Shown: in pieces, positions 6,551-14,379 of the stretch
Layout: each line of letters starts with the position of its first letter
Numbering within the stretch: the stretch's first letter is position 1
Assembly: GCA_964438715.1 (NCBI GenBank)
Contig: CAYTLQ010000122.1
Span: forward strand, 1 to 14,379
From: CAYTLQ01 sp964438715
GTDB lineage: Bacteria; Bacteroidota; Ignavibacteria; Ignavibacteriales; Ignavibacteriaceae
Reading direction: 5' to 3'
Length of the DNA: 14,379 bases
Program-made: the position numbers and the translations under genes
Notes under the pieces: model-generated
The model's database searches: none
What the model was told of the DNA's origin: nothing
What the model saw: the letters and a program-made list of their open reading frames with translations, nothing else

Positions 6551-7383
6551 TTGGTCTTATTGGAATAGAGTTATATAAAATTTTTAGAAAATGGCGGTCA
6601 TTTATCGGATTCATCGCTATCTCAATACTGATTCCGATAATCCAGATTGCTTTATACATTGAAGGAGAAAGTTATCTGGATTTTCTCACACAAAATTTAC
6701 AGCAGTCGTTTGTATTCGTTGGTAATTTTCTCAATGGATATCTTGTAGCGTATGTTGTGCTTGGAAGTCTGTTTGTCCATATTCCCTTTCTGGTAACACT
6801 TGTAGCCGGCGATTTACTTGCAGGCGAAGCAACGGGAGGTACATATCGTATGTTATTAACAAGGCCTGTATCCCGTACGAAAATTGCCTTAGCAAAATTT
6901 ATTGCTGGTACTCTCTATACTCATGCACTTGTTTTATGGCTGGCTATAATGAGTCTGGGTCTTGGAATAACGATTTTTGGTACCGGTGAGTTAATTGTTA
7001 TTAAAAATGAAATAACAATTTTTGCTAAAAATGATGTTCTTTGGCGATTCGCGCTTGCATACGGATATGCAGCATTAAGTATGACTACAGTAGCAACCAT
7101 AGCATTTTTCTTTAGTTCTCTTGTTGAGAATTCGATTGGTCCAATAATTACCACGATGGCAATTATAATTGTGTTTCTGATTATTTCCACTCTCAATATC
7201 GGATTTCTTCAAAATATTCGTCCGTATTTATTTACGAATTATCTAATGGGGTGGAGACTGTTTTTCGAGGATCCGGTGGAATGGAATGAAGCAATACGGC
7301 AAGGTATAATACTACTAGGACATATAATCGGATTTTTTGGCATCACACTGTACTTTTTCAGAAGGAAGGATATTCTCACATGA
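6547..7383 (+). CDS. ABC-2 type transporter permease
   Basis: 278 residues, about six membrane helices at roughly 18-38, 66-90, 120-145, 165-190, 195-217 and 250-270. The amphipathic N-terminus (IGIELYKIFRKWRSFIG) and the loop GEATGGTYRMLLTRPVSRTKIALAKF after helix 2 are characteristic of ABC-2 permeases; that loop contacts the ATPase. It is the inner-membrane partner of the preceding ATPase. The two genes overlap by 4 nt (ATGA) and a strong GGAGG lies just upstream of the ATG, so translation is coupled. Two copies of each subunit would be expected per transporter. Its own stop overlaps the start of the LolA-like gene by the same ATGA arrangement. Transported substrate unknown. Confidence 0.9.
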   Translation: MIGLIGIELYKIFRKWRSFIGFIAISILIPIIQIALYIEGESYLDFLTQNLQQSFVFVGNFLNGYLVAYVVLGSLFVHIPFLVTLVAGDLLAGEATGGTYRMLLTRPVSRTKIALAKFIAGTLYTHALVLWLAIMSLGLGITIFGTGELIVIKNEITIFAKNDVLWRFALAYGYAALSMTTVATIAFFFSSLVENSIGPIITTMAIIIVFLIISTLNIGFLQNIRPYLFTNYLMGWRLFFEDPVEWNEAIRQGIILLGHIIGFFGITLYFFRRKDILT

Positions 7384-8093
7384 CAAGAACAATTCGTTTT
7401 GCTCTTTTAATAATTGTTTCGGCTCTGTTTTCCATTCAGGCTCAATCAAAGGAAGCTCAGGAAATTCTGGAAAAACTAAAAGAAAAGTTTTCTAAAGTTA
7501 AAGACTATGAAGTAAAAATTAACATTAAAATAGATGTCGATTTCCTTAAAGTGCCGGTTACGGATGCTGTGATGATTTATAAGCAACCCGATAAGGTGAA
7601 AATTAATTCTGAAGGATTTGCTATGCTTCCGAAACAAGGACTAAACTTTTCTCCTATCGGGCTTCTGAAGAATGACCATACGAGTTTTTTAGAAAAGGAT
7701 GAACAACTTAACGGTAACTTATGTTCGGTTGTTAAAGTTATTCCTCTGGGCGATACGAAAGATGTTATCCTCTCAACATTGTGGATTGACAAAAAAAATC
7801 TGGTTATCAGGAAAATTGAATCTTCCACAAAGTTTAATGGTACTTTTCAAATTGACCTTGATTATGAAGAAAAAGTACTGAAGAATTATCCCCTTCCGTC
7901 CAGAATGATATTTACATTTGATATTAACAAGACCCCAATACCAAAAGGTTTTACGGGAGATCCGGGTGAGGAAACACCGAAGAGGAAAAATAAACTAACA
8001 CGAGGAACTGTAACCGTTTCTTTTAGCGATTACATTGTTAATAAAGGAATACCCGATACTGCCTTTGACGACACTAAGAAGAAGAAGAAGTAA
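7380..8093 (+). CDS. Periplasmic LolA/RseB-like (outer-membrane lipoprotein-sorting fold) protein
   Basis: 237 residues. Signal peptide 1-21 (TRTIRFALLIIVSALFSIQA). The mature protein starts with helix KEAQEILEKLKEKFSKVKDYEVKINIKI, followed by repeated beta strands: MIYKQPDKVKI, SVVKVIPL, STLWIDKKNLVIRKIESS, IDLDYEE. This is the pattern of the LolA/LolB/RseB half-barrel that holds lipid chains. It is longer than a minimal LolA and ends in DDT followed by five lysines encoded by five AAG codons. It overlaps the permease stop by 4 nt, so it belongs to the ABC operon and may hand a lipid-like substrate across the periplasm. That role is inferred. The protein could instead be a true LolA paralogue. 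Its 3' end lies 6 nt from the convergent exonuclease gene. Confidence 0.75.
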   Translation: MTRTIRFALLIIVSALFSIQAQSKEAQEILEKLKEKFSKVKDYEVKINIKIDVDFLKVPVTDAVMIYKQPDKVKINSEGFAMLPKQGLNFSPIGLLKNDHTSFLEKDEQLNGNLCSVVKVIPLGDTKDVILSTLWIDKKNLVIRKIESSTKFNGTFQIDLDYEEKVLKNYPLPSRMIFTFDINKTPIPKGFTGDPGEETPKRKNKLTRGTVTVSFSDYIVNKGIPDTAFDDTKKKKK

Positions 8094-8099
8094 ATATAA

Positions 8100-8795
8100 T
8101 TAATTTTTGGGATTCAGGTATGTGTTCCAAATTTTATACAGTTCATAAGTTGCAAGAACATCACGGGCACAGTAACTTGCTATTTCCTTTATTTTTCCGG
8201 CTTCGTACAACTCCTGTACATCCATACCAGTTACACCTTTCGATTTCGGAGATTCAATACCGAAAGCATGGCAGTAAAAATCCAGATTAAACCTTTTGAA
8301 GCCGCCGTAAAATGATAGTTGTTCTAAAAGATCAACATGATTTTTCGTTTCAAACCGATAGCCCATAAAATTTCGGGTTACACGAACACCAAGCATTGCA
8401 GACCGTAGCATAAGAAAAGGCACATCGAATCCTCTTCCGTTAAAGGTTATGATTTGCTCATAAATTTTTATCCCTTCCCAGAATTTTTCCAACATCATTT
8501 TTTCACTTGTAAACGACTCGAAAATAATTTGCGATTCTGATTCGGTTCTAGTCTTTTCATCATCCAAATAATAAACAAAAGACTTCCCCGACTCCACATC
8601 GTACATACCTATAACAATTACTTTTGCAGTGAAAGGGTACAAACCGAGCAGTCTTTCAGCGTCATTAATTTTTTGTTGTCGTATTACCGGATCAATCTCT
8701 TTTTCCGCCTCACGAAGAAGATACTCTTGCTGACTTTCACTTAATTCTTTTAACTTTCCTCCTGAGGTTTCAATGTCAAAAACAAGTTGCTTCAT
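8100..8795 (-). CDS. DnaQ-fold 3'-5' exonuclease, PolB-exonuclease-like, stand-alone
   Basis: 231 residues. DEDDy-type exonuclease motifs are readable: ExoI FDIET with D7 and E9, ExoII ITFNGRGFDVPFL with D124, and ExoIII YCARDV with Y208 and D212. This matches the group of small proteins resembling the proofreading domain of family-B polymerases but lacking any polymerase domain. They would hydrolyse single-stranded 3' ends with two metal ions, though a cellular role is not assigned. A helical insertion of about 45 residues (KLKELSESQQEYLL through DAERLL) follows ExoI, as in this group. The ATG overlaps the thioesterase stop (ATGA) and has an AGGAGA upstream, so it is the last gene of the minus-strand operon. 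Nuclease fold confident, substrate unknown. Confidence 0.85.
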   Translation of the reverse strand: MKQLVFDIETSGGKLKELSESQQEYLLREAEKEIDPVIRQQKINDAERLLGLYPFTAKVIVIGMYDVESGKSFVYYLDDEKTRTESESQIIFESFTSEKMMLEKFWEGIKIYEQIITFNGRGFDVPFLMLRSAMLGVRVTRNFMGYRFETKNHVDLLEQLSFYGGFKRFNLDFYCHAFGIESPKSKGVTGMDVQELYEAGKIKEIASYCARDVLATYELYKIWNTYLNPKN

Positions 8796-9244
8796 AATGC
8801 TCTCCTGATTTCTACAAGCGGATCAATTTTCAATATTTTCTTATAAAACTCATCATCCAGAGGGGTAGCTTTTTTCGTCACGGGGTCCACCTTTACAATT
8901 ATCCCAATTCCGTCAGCAATTAACTCTTCTGTTCCAGAATTAATCACAATGTGTTCAAAACCGTATGAAGAATTTTTGATAAACTGTATTCGGCTCCAAA
9001 TTTCAAGTTTATCATCATACCGTGCAAATGAGTAATAGTTAATTTCATTTCTCACTACATAATATTCAGCGCCATCGGAAAAAAGACCATTAACAGGAAT
9101 TAATCCAGCAGACTTTAAATACTGTATTCTCGCCTCTTCAAAGTAACTTAAATAAACAGCATTATTACATACGCCCAGCATATCTACTTCGATAAAACGA
9201 ACAGATACGAGTATTTTATGTGAGAATAATTCTTTCTTTGTCAC
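8792..9244 (-). CDS. Hotdog-fold acyl-CoA thioesterase (YbgC/FadM-like)
   Basis: 150 residues, typical for the 4-hydroxybenzoyl-CoA thioesterase group of single-domain hotdog enzymes, which hydrolyse acyl-CoA thioesters. The signature stretch VRFIEVDMLGVCNNAVYLSYFEEAR (15-39) matches the family pattern with the catalytic aspartate at D21, the NN/VYL helix start and the FEEAR helix. Central strands (YVVRNEINYYSFARYDDKLEIWSRI) also fit. The start is GTG at 9244, overlapping the TAG of the threonine aldolase gene by one base; the next methionine is D21's neighbour, too late to be a start. Its stop overlaps the exonuclease start by 4 nt. Acyl chain preference cannot be read from sequence. Confidence 0.88.
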   Translation of the reverse strand: MTKKELFSHKILVSVRFIEVDMLGVCNNAVYLSYFEEARIQYLKSAGLIPVNGLFSDGAEYYVVRNEINYYSFARYDDKLEIWSRIQFIKNSSYGFEHIVINSGTEELIADGIGIIVKVDPVTKKATPLDDEFYKKILKIDPLVEIRRAL

Positions 9245-10269
9245 TATTTCCCAAAAATCTCCGATAAGATTTTAGCCGCTTTTTCTATATCAGATTTAGT
9301 GACATCCATGTGTGTTACAGCCCGTAATTTTGTTTTATTTCCTGCCGAGAGTAATACACCTCGCTTTTTACAAATCTCTAATGCTTCTGGAACAGTTTTA
9401 TTGAGAGGCTCAAATAAAATAATATTCGTTTGGACATCGTCAGGATTTAAATGAATATTTTTCATTTCTGCTAATCGCAACGCAAGTAATTTTGCGTTTT
9501 CATGATCTTCACTCAACCGTTGAATATTATTTTTCACAGCGTAAAGTGCAGCAGCAGCTATAATACCAACCTGTCTCATTCCGCCTCCCCATCCTTTCCG
9601 CAACCGAAATGCCTCATCAATTCTCTCTTTATCCGAGATTATAATACTGCCGACTGGTGCACCCAAGCCCTTCGAAAAACAAGCTGAAACGGTATCAAAA
9701 TAACGAGCATACTCTCGTAATTCGACGCCACTGGCAATATGTGCATTCCATATTCTTGCGCCATCGAGATGAGTTTTTAATTTATATTTTAATGCTAGTT
9801 CCCGCACTGCTCTGATATTCTCAATCGGTTGTACTGCCCCGCTTGCTCTGTTATGAGTATTTTCAATGGTAACAACTGCTGTTCGCGGCATATAATATGC
9901 CTCTTTTGGCCTAATCGCTTTTTCTATTTGTTCCACTGAAAGGACTCCTCGTTCACCCTGTATCGGATAAAGTTGAATACCGCTCAACGCTCCGGGTGAT
10001 CCTGATTCATAGTTAAAAATATGTGCCTCAGTCTCACAGATAACCTCATTCCCGGGAGAAGTTAGCAGATTCAGACAAAGCTGGTTACCCATTACTCCGC
10101 TGGTTACGAACAAAGCGGCTTCTTTTCCAAACAATGAGGCAACATATTCCTCTAATTCTCTTACTGTAGGATCTTCTCTAAAAACATCATCACCTACTTC
10201 TGCTTCATACATTGCTTTTCTCATACCCTGACTTGGGCGAGTTACGGTGTCACTTCGTAAATCTATCAT
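9244..10269 (-). CDS. ltaE: Low-specificity L-threonine aldolase (PLP-dependent)
   Basis: 341 residues, the usual length (E. coli LtaE is about 333). It cleaves L-threonine or L-allo-threonine to glycine and acetaldehyde in the cytoplasm, with pyridoxal phosphate as cofactor. Family marks: N-terminal MIDLRSDTVTRPSQGMR, DDVFREDPTVRELE, cofactor-stacking H83 (EAHIF), PLP-nitrogen-binding D169 with R171 in HLDGARIWNA, and Schiff-base lysine K200 in SACFSKGLGAPVGS. The C-terminal small domain ends KILSEIFGK. The ATG start coincides with the conserved MIDLRSDT beginning. It is the first gene of an overlapping minus-strand operon with the thioesterase and the exonuclease, and is divergent from lon across 221 nt. 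Confidence 0.95.
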   Translation of the reverse strand: MIDLRSDTVTRPSQGMRKAMYEAEVGDDVFREDPTVRELEEYVASLFGKEAALFVTSGVMGNQLCLNLLTSPGNEVICETEAHIFNYESGSPGALSGIQLYPIQGERGVLSVEQIEKAIRPKEAYYMPRTAVVTIENTHNRASGAVQPIENIRAVRELALKYKLKTHLDGARIWNAHIASGVELREYARYFDTVSACFSKGLGAPVGSIIISDKERIDEAFRLRKGWGGGMRQVGIIAAAALYAVKNNIQRLSEDHENAKLLALRLAEMKNIHLNPDDVQTNIILFEPLNKTVPEALEICKKRGVLLSAGNKTKLRAVTHMDVTKSDIEKAAKILSEIFGK

Positions 10270-10490
10270 ATAGTGTCGTAGTTAGTTTTATTTCTTTTTG
10301 CAATATCTCCAATTTTTATGTTTTAGTAAAGCAATGTCAAAAAAGAGAGTAAAATATTTCAAGTGTTTTTACAGTTTATTTATTCAGATCTATTCAAAAT
10401 TCATTATTTCTGAAGGCTCTTTTCTACATTTTTCGACTGATGATATTTTGGTATATTTAAGGTCATTTTATAATAAATTGATACGATTTT
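10270..10490. other. Intergenic region between ltaE and lon (divergent)
   Basis: This 221-nt AT-rich gap must hold the promoters of both flanking transcripts. No RNA gene, CIRCE-type heat-shock operator or clear hairpin is visible. A perfect TATAAT lies 16 nt before the lon ATG and is listed separately. A 72-codon frame through this gap has low-complexity, Phe/Lys/Tyr-rich content and runs into the lon coding sequence; I do not regard it as a gene. Confidence 0.5.
10469..10474 (+). promoter_or_regulatory. Candidate -10 box for lon
   Basis: TATAAT, an exact sigma-70-type -10 hexamer, lies 16 nt before the lon ATG. A weak TTTTGG (10446-10451) sits 17 nt upstream as a possible -35. The leader would be only about 10 nt, and no Shine-Dalgarno is seen. 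In such AT-rich sequence a chance TATAAT is quite possible. Confidence 0.3.
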
Positions 10491-12917
10491 ATGAAAAAAA
10501 GCCCCGATTTAGATAATAAACAAGACACAATGATGATTGATGATATTCCGGAAATCCTTCCGGTATTGCCGCTCCGTGACATTGTAATTTACCCATACAT
10601 GATATTTCCCGTTCTTGTCGGCAGGGAACAATCAATTCGTGCAGCAAATAAAGCTATATCTACAAATAACTATATTTTCCTTGCCACACAGAAAAAATCG
10701 AATATAGATAATCCTAAAAAATCTGATATTTATACCGATGGCACAATCGCCAAAATAGTTCAAATCCTCAAACTGCCTAACGGGCTTATGAAAATTCTGG
10801 TTGATGGATTGATTCAGGGAAAAATTGTCGAATTTACCGATAACAAAGATTATTTCGAAGCTAAAACTGAAGTTGTACTCTCAGTTCCGGTAAATGACCA
10901 CGAAATGAACGCGCTCATCAGACAGATGACTACCCTATTTAAGGAATATATTAAAATAAACAGAAACCTGTCAAATGATACTCTTTCAAGCTTCGAAGGA
11001 ATTGAAGAAGCAGACAGAAAGTTATTTTTCGTTGCGGCAAATATCAATCAACCTTTGGAAGTTAAGCAGTCAATTTTACAGAAAACTGTTCTCAAAGAAC
11101 AATACTACGAGGTAATTAAAATACTTAATAGTGAAATTGATATTTTACGAATTGAGAAAGAAATAGATTCAAAGGTTCAGGAAAATATTGCCCGTTCACA
11201 GAGAAAGTATATCATTCAGGAGCAAATTAAAATCCTGCAAGATGAACTTGGTGAAGATGAAGAGACATCCCCGGACCTATTAAAACTGAAAGAAAAGATT
11301 GATAAAGCAAAAATGCCTGCGCTCGCAAAAGAAAAAGCAACAGAGGAACTAAACAAACTAAAAAAAACTCCTCCGCTTTCTCCCGAGTACACAGTATTGA
11401 GAAATTACTTAGACTGGATGGTCTCTGTACCGTGGTCAAAAAAAACAAAAGATAATCTTGACATCTCGCATGTACAAAAAATTCTTGATGAAGATCATTT
11501 TGGATTAGATAAACCCAAAGAGCGGATTATAGAGCATATTGCCGTCCTGAATTTGGTAAAGCAGATGCGTGGTCAAATTTTATGTTTTGTTGGACCTCCG
11601 GGAGTTGGTAAAACCTCTCTTGCCCGCTCCATTGCACGCGCTCTTGGTAGAGAATTCGTTCGTATTAGTCTGGGTGGAGTAAGAGATGAAGCAGAAATTC
11701 GCGGTCACAGAAGGACATATATTGGGTCAATGCCGGGGAAAATAATACAGTCGATGAAAAGAGCGGGTACTATTAATCCGGTAATTCTGCTTGACGAAAT
11801 TGATAAACTAAGCTCCGATTTTCGTGGCGACCCTGCCTCAGCAATGCTTGAAGTACTTGACCCGGAACAAAATCACACCTTTCAGGATCATTATCTCGAA
11901 GTTGATTATGATCTCTCTCAGGTTATGTTCATTACAACGGCAAATGTCCGCTATTCAATACCCCTGCCATTACAGGACAGAATGGAAATTATTGAACTCT
12001 CCAGTTATCTTGAACACGATAAACTTGAAATTGCAAAGCGGCATATTATACCGAAGCAGTTAAAAAATCATGGATTGGATGATAAGCCGATTGAAATTCC
12101 TGATGCCTCAATAATGAAAATCATTACTCAATATACCAGAGAAGCTGGTGTGAGAAATCTGGAAAGAGAAATTGCCTCGTTGTTTCGTAAAACAGCGCGC
12201 GATTATCTTCTGAAACAATCGAAAAACGGCAAAAAGAAGAATTTTTCTGAAAAATATTTACTTGACCCCGAAAAAGTTACTTCAATGCTTGGTGTGCCGA
12301 AATATAAATTCCACAATTTCAGTAAAGAAAACCGAATCGGCAGTGTTACCGGCCTGGCATGGACGAGTGTGGGCGGCGAAATTTTAATGGTTGATGTCAC
12401 CGTTATGAAAGGTCCGGAAAGATTAAACCTTACCGGGCAGTTAGGTGATGTTATGAAAGAGTCCGCTCAGGCTGCATTAAGTTATATTCGATCGAATGCG
12501 AAAAAACTTGGTATTGATGAAAATTTTTATCGTGGTAAAGAAATTCATATACACTTACCGGAGGGAGCTATACCAAAAGATGGACCCTCGGCTGGTATTA
12601 CACTCACAATGGCTCTGCTCTCTGCTTTGAAAGGTGTACCGGCTAATGCAGATATTGCAATGACCGGTGAGATTACTCTGCGCGGAAATGTATTGCCAAT
12701 TGGCGGTTTAAATGAAAAACTTCTAGCCGCAAAAAGACATGGTATTCTGAAAGTTCTTATACCAAAAGAAAATGAGATAGATTTGACTGAGATTCCACAA
12801 AAAATCAAAGACGGAATGGAGATTCATCTGATAAGTAAAATTGAAGATGCAATCAAGTTTGTTTTCCCTGAAGCTAAAAAAACAAAAAATGTCAGAAAAA
12901 ATAGTAATAAACGATAA
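10491..12917 (+). CDS. lon: ATP-dependent Lon protease (La)
   Basis: 808 residues (E. coli Lon is 784). A cytoplasmic hexameric AAA+ protease that degrades misfolded and regulatory proteins. Domains in order: N-terminal substrate-binding LON domain at about 20-215 (LPVLPLRDIVIYPYMIFPVLVGR), coiled-coil region (EKEIDSKVQENIARSQRKYI, LREQ-like IIQEQIKILQDELGED), AAA+ module with Walker A GPPGVGKTS from residue 368 and Walker B VILLDEIDKL, then the S16 protease domain. The catalytic dyad is S700 (PKDGPSAG) and K743 (LNEKLLAAKR), 43 residues apart as in E. coli S679/K722. The C-terminus ends in a short basic tail (KKTKNVRKNSNKR). The ATG fits the family N-terminus. The last 29 nt overlap the start of the methionine-sulfoxide reductase gene in another frame. 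Confidence 0.98.
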   Translation: MKKSPDLDNKQDTMMIDDIPEILPVLPLRDIVIYPYMIFPVLVGREQSIRAANKAISTNNYIFLATQKKSNIDNPKKSDIYTDGTIAKIVQILKLPNGLMKILVDGLIQGKIVEFTDNKDYFEAKTEVVLSVPVNDHEMNALIRQMTTLFKEYIKINRNLSNDTLSSFEGIEEADRKLFFVAANINQPLEVKQSILQKTVLKEQYYEVIKILNSEIDILRIEKEIDSKVQENIARSQRKYIIQEQIKILQDELGEDEETSPDLLKLKEKIDKAKMPALAKEKATEELNKLKKTPPLSPEYTVLRNYLDWMVSVPWSKKTKDNLDISHVQKILDEDHFGLDKPKERIIEHIAVLNLVKQMRGQILCFVGPPGVGKTSLARSIARALGREFVRISLGGVRDEAEIRGHRRTYIGSMPGKIIQSMKRAGTINPVILLDEIDKLSSDFRGDPASAMLEVLDPEQNHTFQDHYLEVDYDLSQVMFITTANVRYSIPLPLQDRMEIIELSSYLEHDKLEIAKRHIIPKQLKNHGLDDKPIEIPDASIMKIITQYTREAGVRNLEREIASLFRKTARDYLLKQSKNGKKKNFSEKYLLDPEKVTSMLGVPKYKFHNFSKENRIGSVTGLAWTSVGGEILMVDVTVMKGPERLNLTGQLGDVMKESAQAALSYIRSNAKKLGIDENFYRGKEIHIHLPEGAIPKDGPSAGITLTMALLSALKGVPANADIAMTGEITLRGNVLPIGGLNEKLLAAKRHGILKVLIPKENEIDLTEIPQKIKDGMEIHLISKIEDAIKFVFPEAKKTKNVRKNSNKR

Positions 12918-13377
12918 ATCCTCCGATAAGGCCATATATCGGGATCTTATACCACAAATAAAATTACTTCTATCAAAAGAAGACAATATTCTATCAAGTC
13001 TCGCTAATTTTACTGCGGCTTTAAAGGAGGCTTTTCCTAAAATTAGTTGGGTTGGATTTTATCTTGCTAATGAAAACGGTCTTTATCTCGGTCCGTTTCA
13101 GGGTAAAATTGCATGCACGCGAATACCCTTTGGGAAAGGAGTTTGCGGGACAGCTGCACAAATCAGGGAAACCATCATCGTGCCGGATGTGAATAATTTC
13201 GCGGGACATATTGCTTGTGATGATGATTCAAAATCTGAAATCGTTGTTCCAATCATAAAGGATGGTGAAGTATTTGGAGTACTTGACCTCGATTCTACTG
13301 AGTTTAACTCATTTAATGAAATTGATAAAATTTACCTTGAAGACCTTGTTCATTTTCTTGTTCATTCAATTATCTGA
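12889..13377 (+). CDS. msrC: Free methionine-(R)-sulfoxide reductase (GAF domain, fRMsr)
   Basis: 162 residues from the ATG at 12889, the usual family size. A longer reading beginning within lon (12841 or 12847) would add a basic, unconserved tail. The enzyme reduces free Met-R-sulfoxide to methionine with electrons from thioredoxin. It is a single GAF domain: ISWVGFYLANENGLYLGPFQGKIACTRIPFGKGVCGTA, then IIVPDVNNFAGHIACDDDSKSEIVVPI and FGVLDLDSTEFNSFNE. The three redox cysteines are C76, C86 and C110, with spacings of 10 and 24 that match E. coli C84, C94 and C118; all are intact. The gene overlaps lon by 29 nt and ends 6 nt before dnaX, so it is likely in one transcript with both. The family is confident; the gene symbol is the E. 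coli name. Confidence 0.93.
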   Translation: MSEKIVINDKSSDKAIYRDLIPQIKLLLSKEDNILSSLANFTAALKEAFPKISWVGFYLANENGLYLGPFQGKIACTRIPFGKGVCGTAAQIRETIIVPDVNNFAGHIACDDDSKSEIVVPIIKDGEVFGVLDLDSTEFNSFNEIDKIYLEDLVHFLVHSII

Positions 13378-13383
13378 TTTATT

Positions 13384-14379
13384 ATGTCTTTTGTAGTAAC
13401 TGCACGAAAATACCGTCCACAAACATTTGAAGATGTCGTAGGGCAAGAACATATTACTACCACATTAAAAAATGCTATTCTCTCCGGCAGAATTGCACAT
13501 GCGTATCTACTAACCGGTCCGCGAGGAGTAGGAAAAACTACAACTGCAAGAATATTGGCGAAGTCTATCAATTGTCTTAATCCGCGGGGTGCAGAACCTT
13601 GTAATGAATGTGAAATCTGTCTATCAATACAAAATAATCAATTGTTAGATATCATCGAAATTGACGCTGCATCAAACAGAGGCATCGATGATATTAGATC
13701 GCTTCGGGATTCCGTACGATATGCTCCGACAAAAGGCAAATATAAAGTCTATATTATTGATGAAGTTCACATGCTTACTAAGGACTCGTTCAATGCATTT
13801 CTAAAAACGCTTGAGGAACCACCCTCACATACAATCTTTATATTTGCAACTACCGATGTTCACCGTGTTCCTGCAACAATTCTTTCCCGATGTCAGAGAT
13901 ACGATTTTCGGCGCATAAATCTTGAAACTACATCCAATTTACTTAGTAAAATAGCGGAGAAAGAGGGTGTAGTCATTGATGCAAAAACACTCGCATTGAT
14001 CTCAAGAAAAGCAGATGGCGCACTAAGAGATGCAGAAGGCTTCTTCGACCAGGTTGTTGCTTTTTGTGGAAAACAGGTTAGTTATGATACTGTCACAAAA
14101 CTCCTTAGCATAATTGATGATGCTGTATTATTCCGTATTAGTCGTGCAATTACAGAGAAGAAATTTGTTGAGGCATTCGCGATATCTGAACTACTTTATG
14201 AAAATGGTTGGAACTTTTATGATTTTTTAGAACTCCTGATTGAACCTTTCCGAAATCTTCTGCTGGTGAAATTAACAGGAACAACAAAAGGTATTGAAGC
14301 GGCAGAAATCTTTAAAGAACAATACCTTTCAGAAGCTCCGTCATTTAGTAAATCGGATTTGTTAAGAATTATAAGCTTC
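13384..14379 (+). CDS. dnaX: DNA polymerase III subunit gamma/tau, N-terminal part (runs off right edge)
   Basis: 332 codons from the ATG at 13384 with no stop before the edge. It is the clamp-loader ATPase that opens the sliding clamp at replication forks. Features: MSFVVTARKYRPQTFEDVVGQEH at the start, Walker A GPRGVGKT (45-52), four zinc-binding cysteines C64, C73, C76 and C79, DEVHML Walker B (126-131), sensor/arginine-finger region SRCQRYDF (168-175), and sensor 2 DGALRDAEGFFDQ. The region after about residue 235 is domain III, the oligomerisation part. The tau-specific C-terminus is outside the window, so programmed frameshifting cannot be judged. It starts 6 nt after the sulfoxide reductase stop. 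No Shine-Dalgarno is seen, so coupling to upstream translation is likely. Confidence 0.97.
   Translation, partial: MSFVVTARKYRPQTFEDVVGQEHITTTLKNAILSGRIAHAYLLTGPRGVGKTTTARILAKSINCLNPRGAEPCNECEICLSIQNNQLLDIIEIDAASNRGIDDIRSLRDSVRYAPTKGKYKVYIIDEVHMLTKDSFNAFLKTLEEPPSHTIFIFATTDVHRVPATILSRCQRYDFRRINLETTSNLLSKIAEKEGVVIDAKTLALISRKADGALRDAEGFFDQVVAFCGKQVSYDTVTKLLSIIDDAVLFRISRAITEKKFVEAFAISELLYENGWNFYDFLELLIEPFRNLLLVKLTGTTKGIEAAEIFKEQYLSEAPSFSKSDLLRIISF

Noticed and set aside
8076..8090. Five AAG codons at the end of the LolA-like gene
   Set aside because: A short simple repeat encoding a lysine tail; no evidence of phase variation, and the frame is intact.
10298..10516. 72-codon plus-strand frame between ltaE and lon
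   Set aside because: Low-complexity Phe/Lys/Tyr-rich content, overlap with the true lon start, and no recognisable domain; the gap is needed for divergent promoters.

Overview
The window looks like a chromosomal segment of an AT-rich Gram-negative bacterium of the Bacteroidota/Chlorobiota/Ignavibacteriota group. It encodes a TonB-dependent receptor with an N-terminal carboxypeptidase-regulatory-like domain, a LolA/RseB-like periplasmic protein and an outer-membrane beta-barrel protein. Several genes lack a clear Shine-Dalgarno, and one candidate promoter matches the TAnnTTTG element of Bacteroidota. Ignavibacteria is my best guess, by inference only. There is no rRNA, tRNA, CRISPR array, insertion sequence or phage gene that I can support.

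Layout. (1) 1-862, minus strand: the N-terminal 287 residues of a TonB-dependent receptor that runs off the left edge. Its upstream region holds four TTAACA-type hexamers at an exact 11-bp period (913-951), the architecture of a Pho box, placed just upstream of a candidate -10/-7 element. (2) 863-1372: a gene-poor spacer. (3) 1373-2332, plus strand: a Ser/Thr-kinase-fold protein that has lost its catalytic and metal-binding aspartates (a pseudokinase), then a 57-residue single-pass membrane protein. (4) 2493-4532, minus strand: metG, methionyl-tRNA synthetase. (5) 4632-5525, plus strand: a secreted, probably outer-membrane, DUF1207-like protein. (6) 5627-8093, plus strand: a tightly overlapping operon of ABC ATPase, ABC-2 permease and LolA/RseB-like periplasmic protein. 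(7) 8100-10269, minus strand: an overlapping operon transcribed as threonine aldolase, hotdog thioesterase, DnaQ-fold exonuclease. (8) 10491-14379, plus strand: lon, free-methionine-R-sulfoxide reductase and dnaX (cut by the right edge), packed with a 29-nt overlap and then a 6-nt gap.

Most of the window is housekeeping: translation (metG), protein quality control and oxidative repair (lon, fRMsr), replication (dnaX) and amino-acid metabolism (ltaE). The parts most worth following up are the Pho-box-like array controlling the TonB receptor, the degenerate kinase with its small membrane partner, and the ABC exporter joined to a LolA-like carrier.
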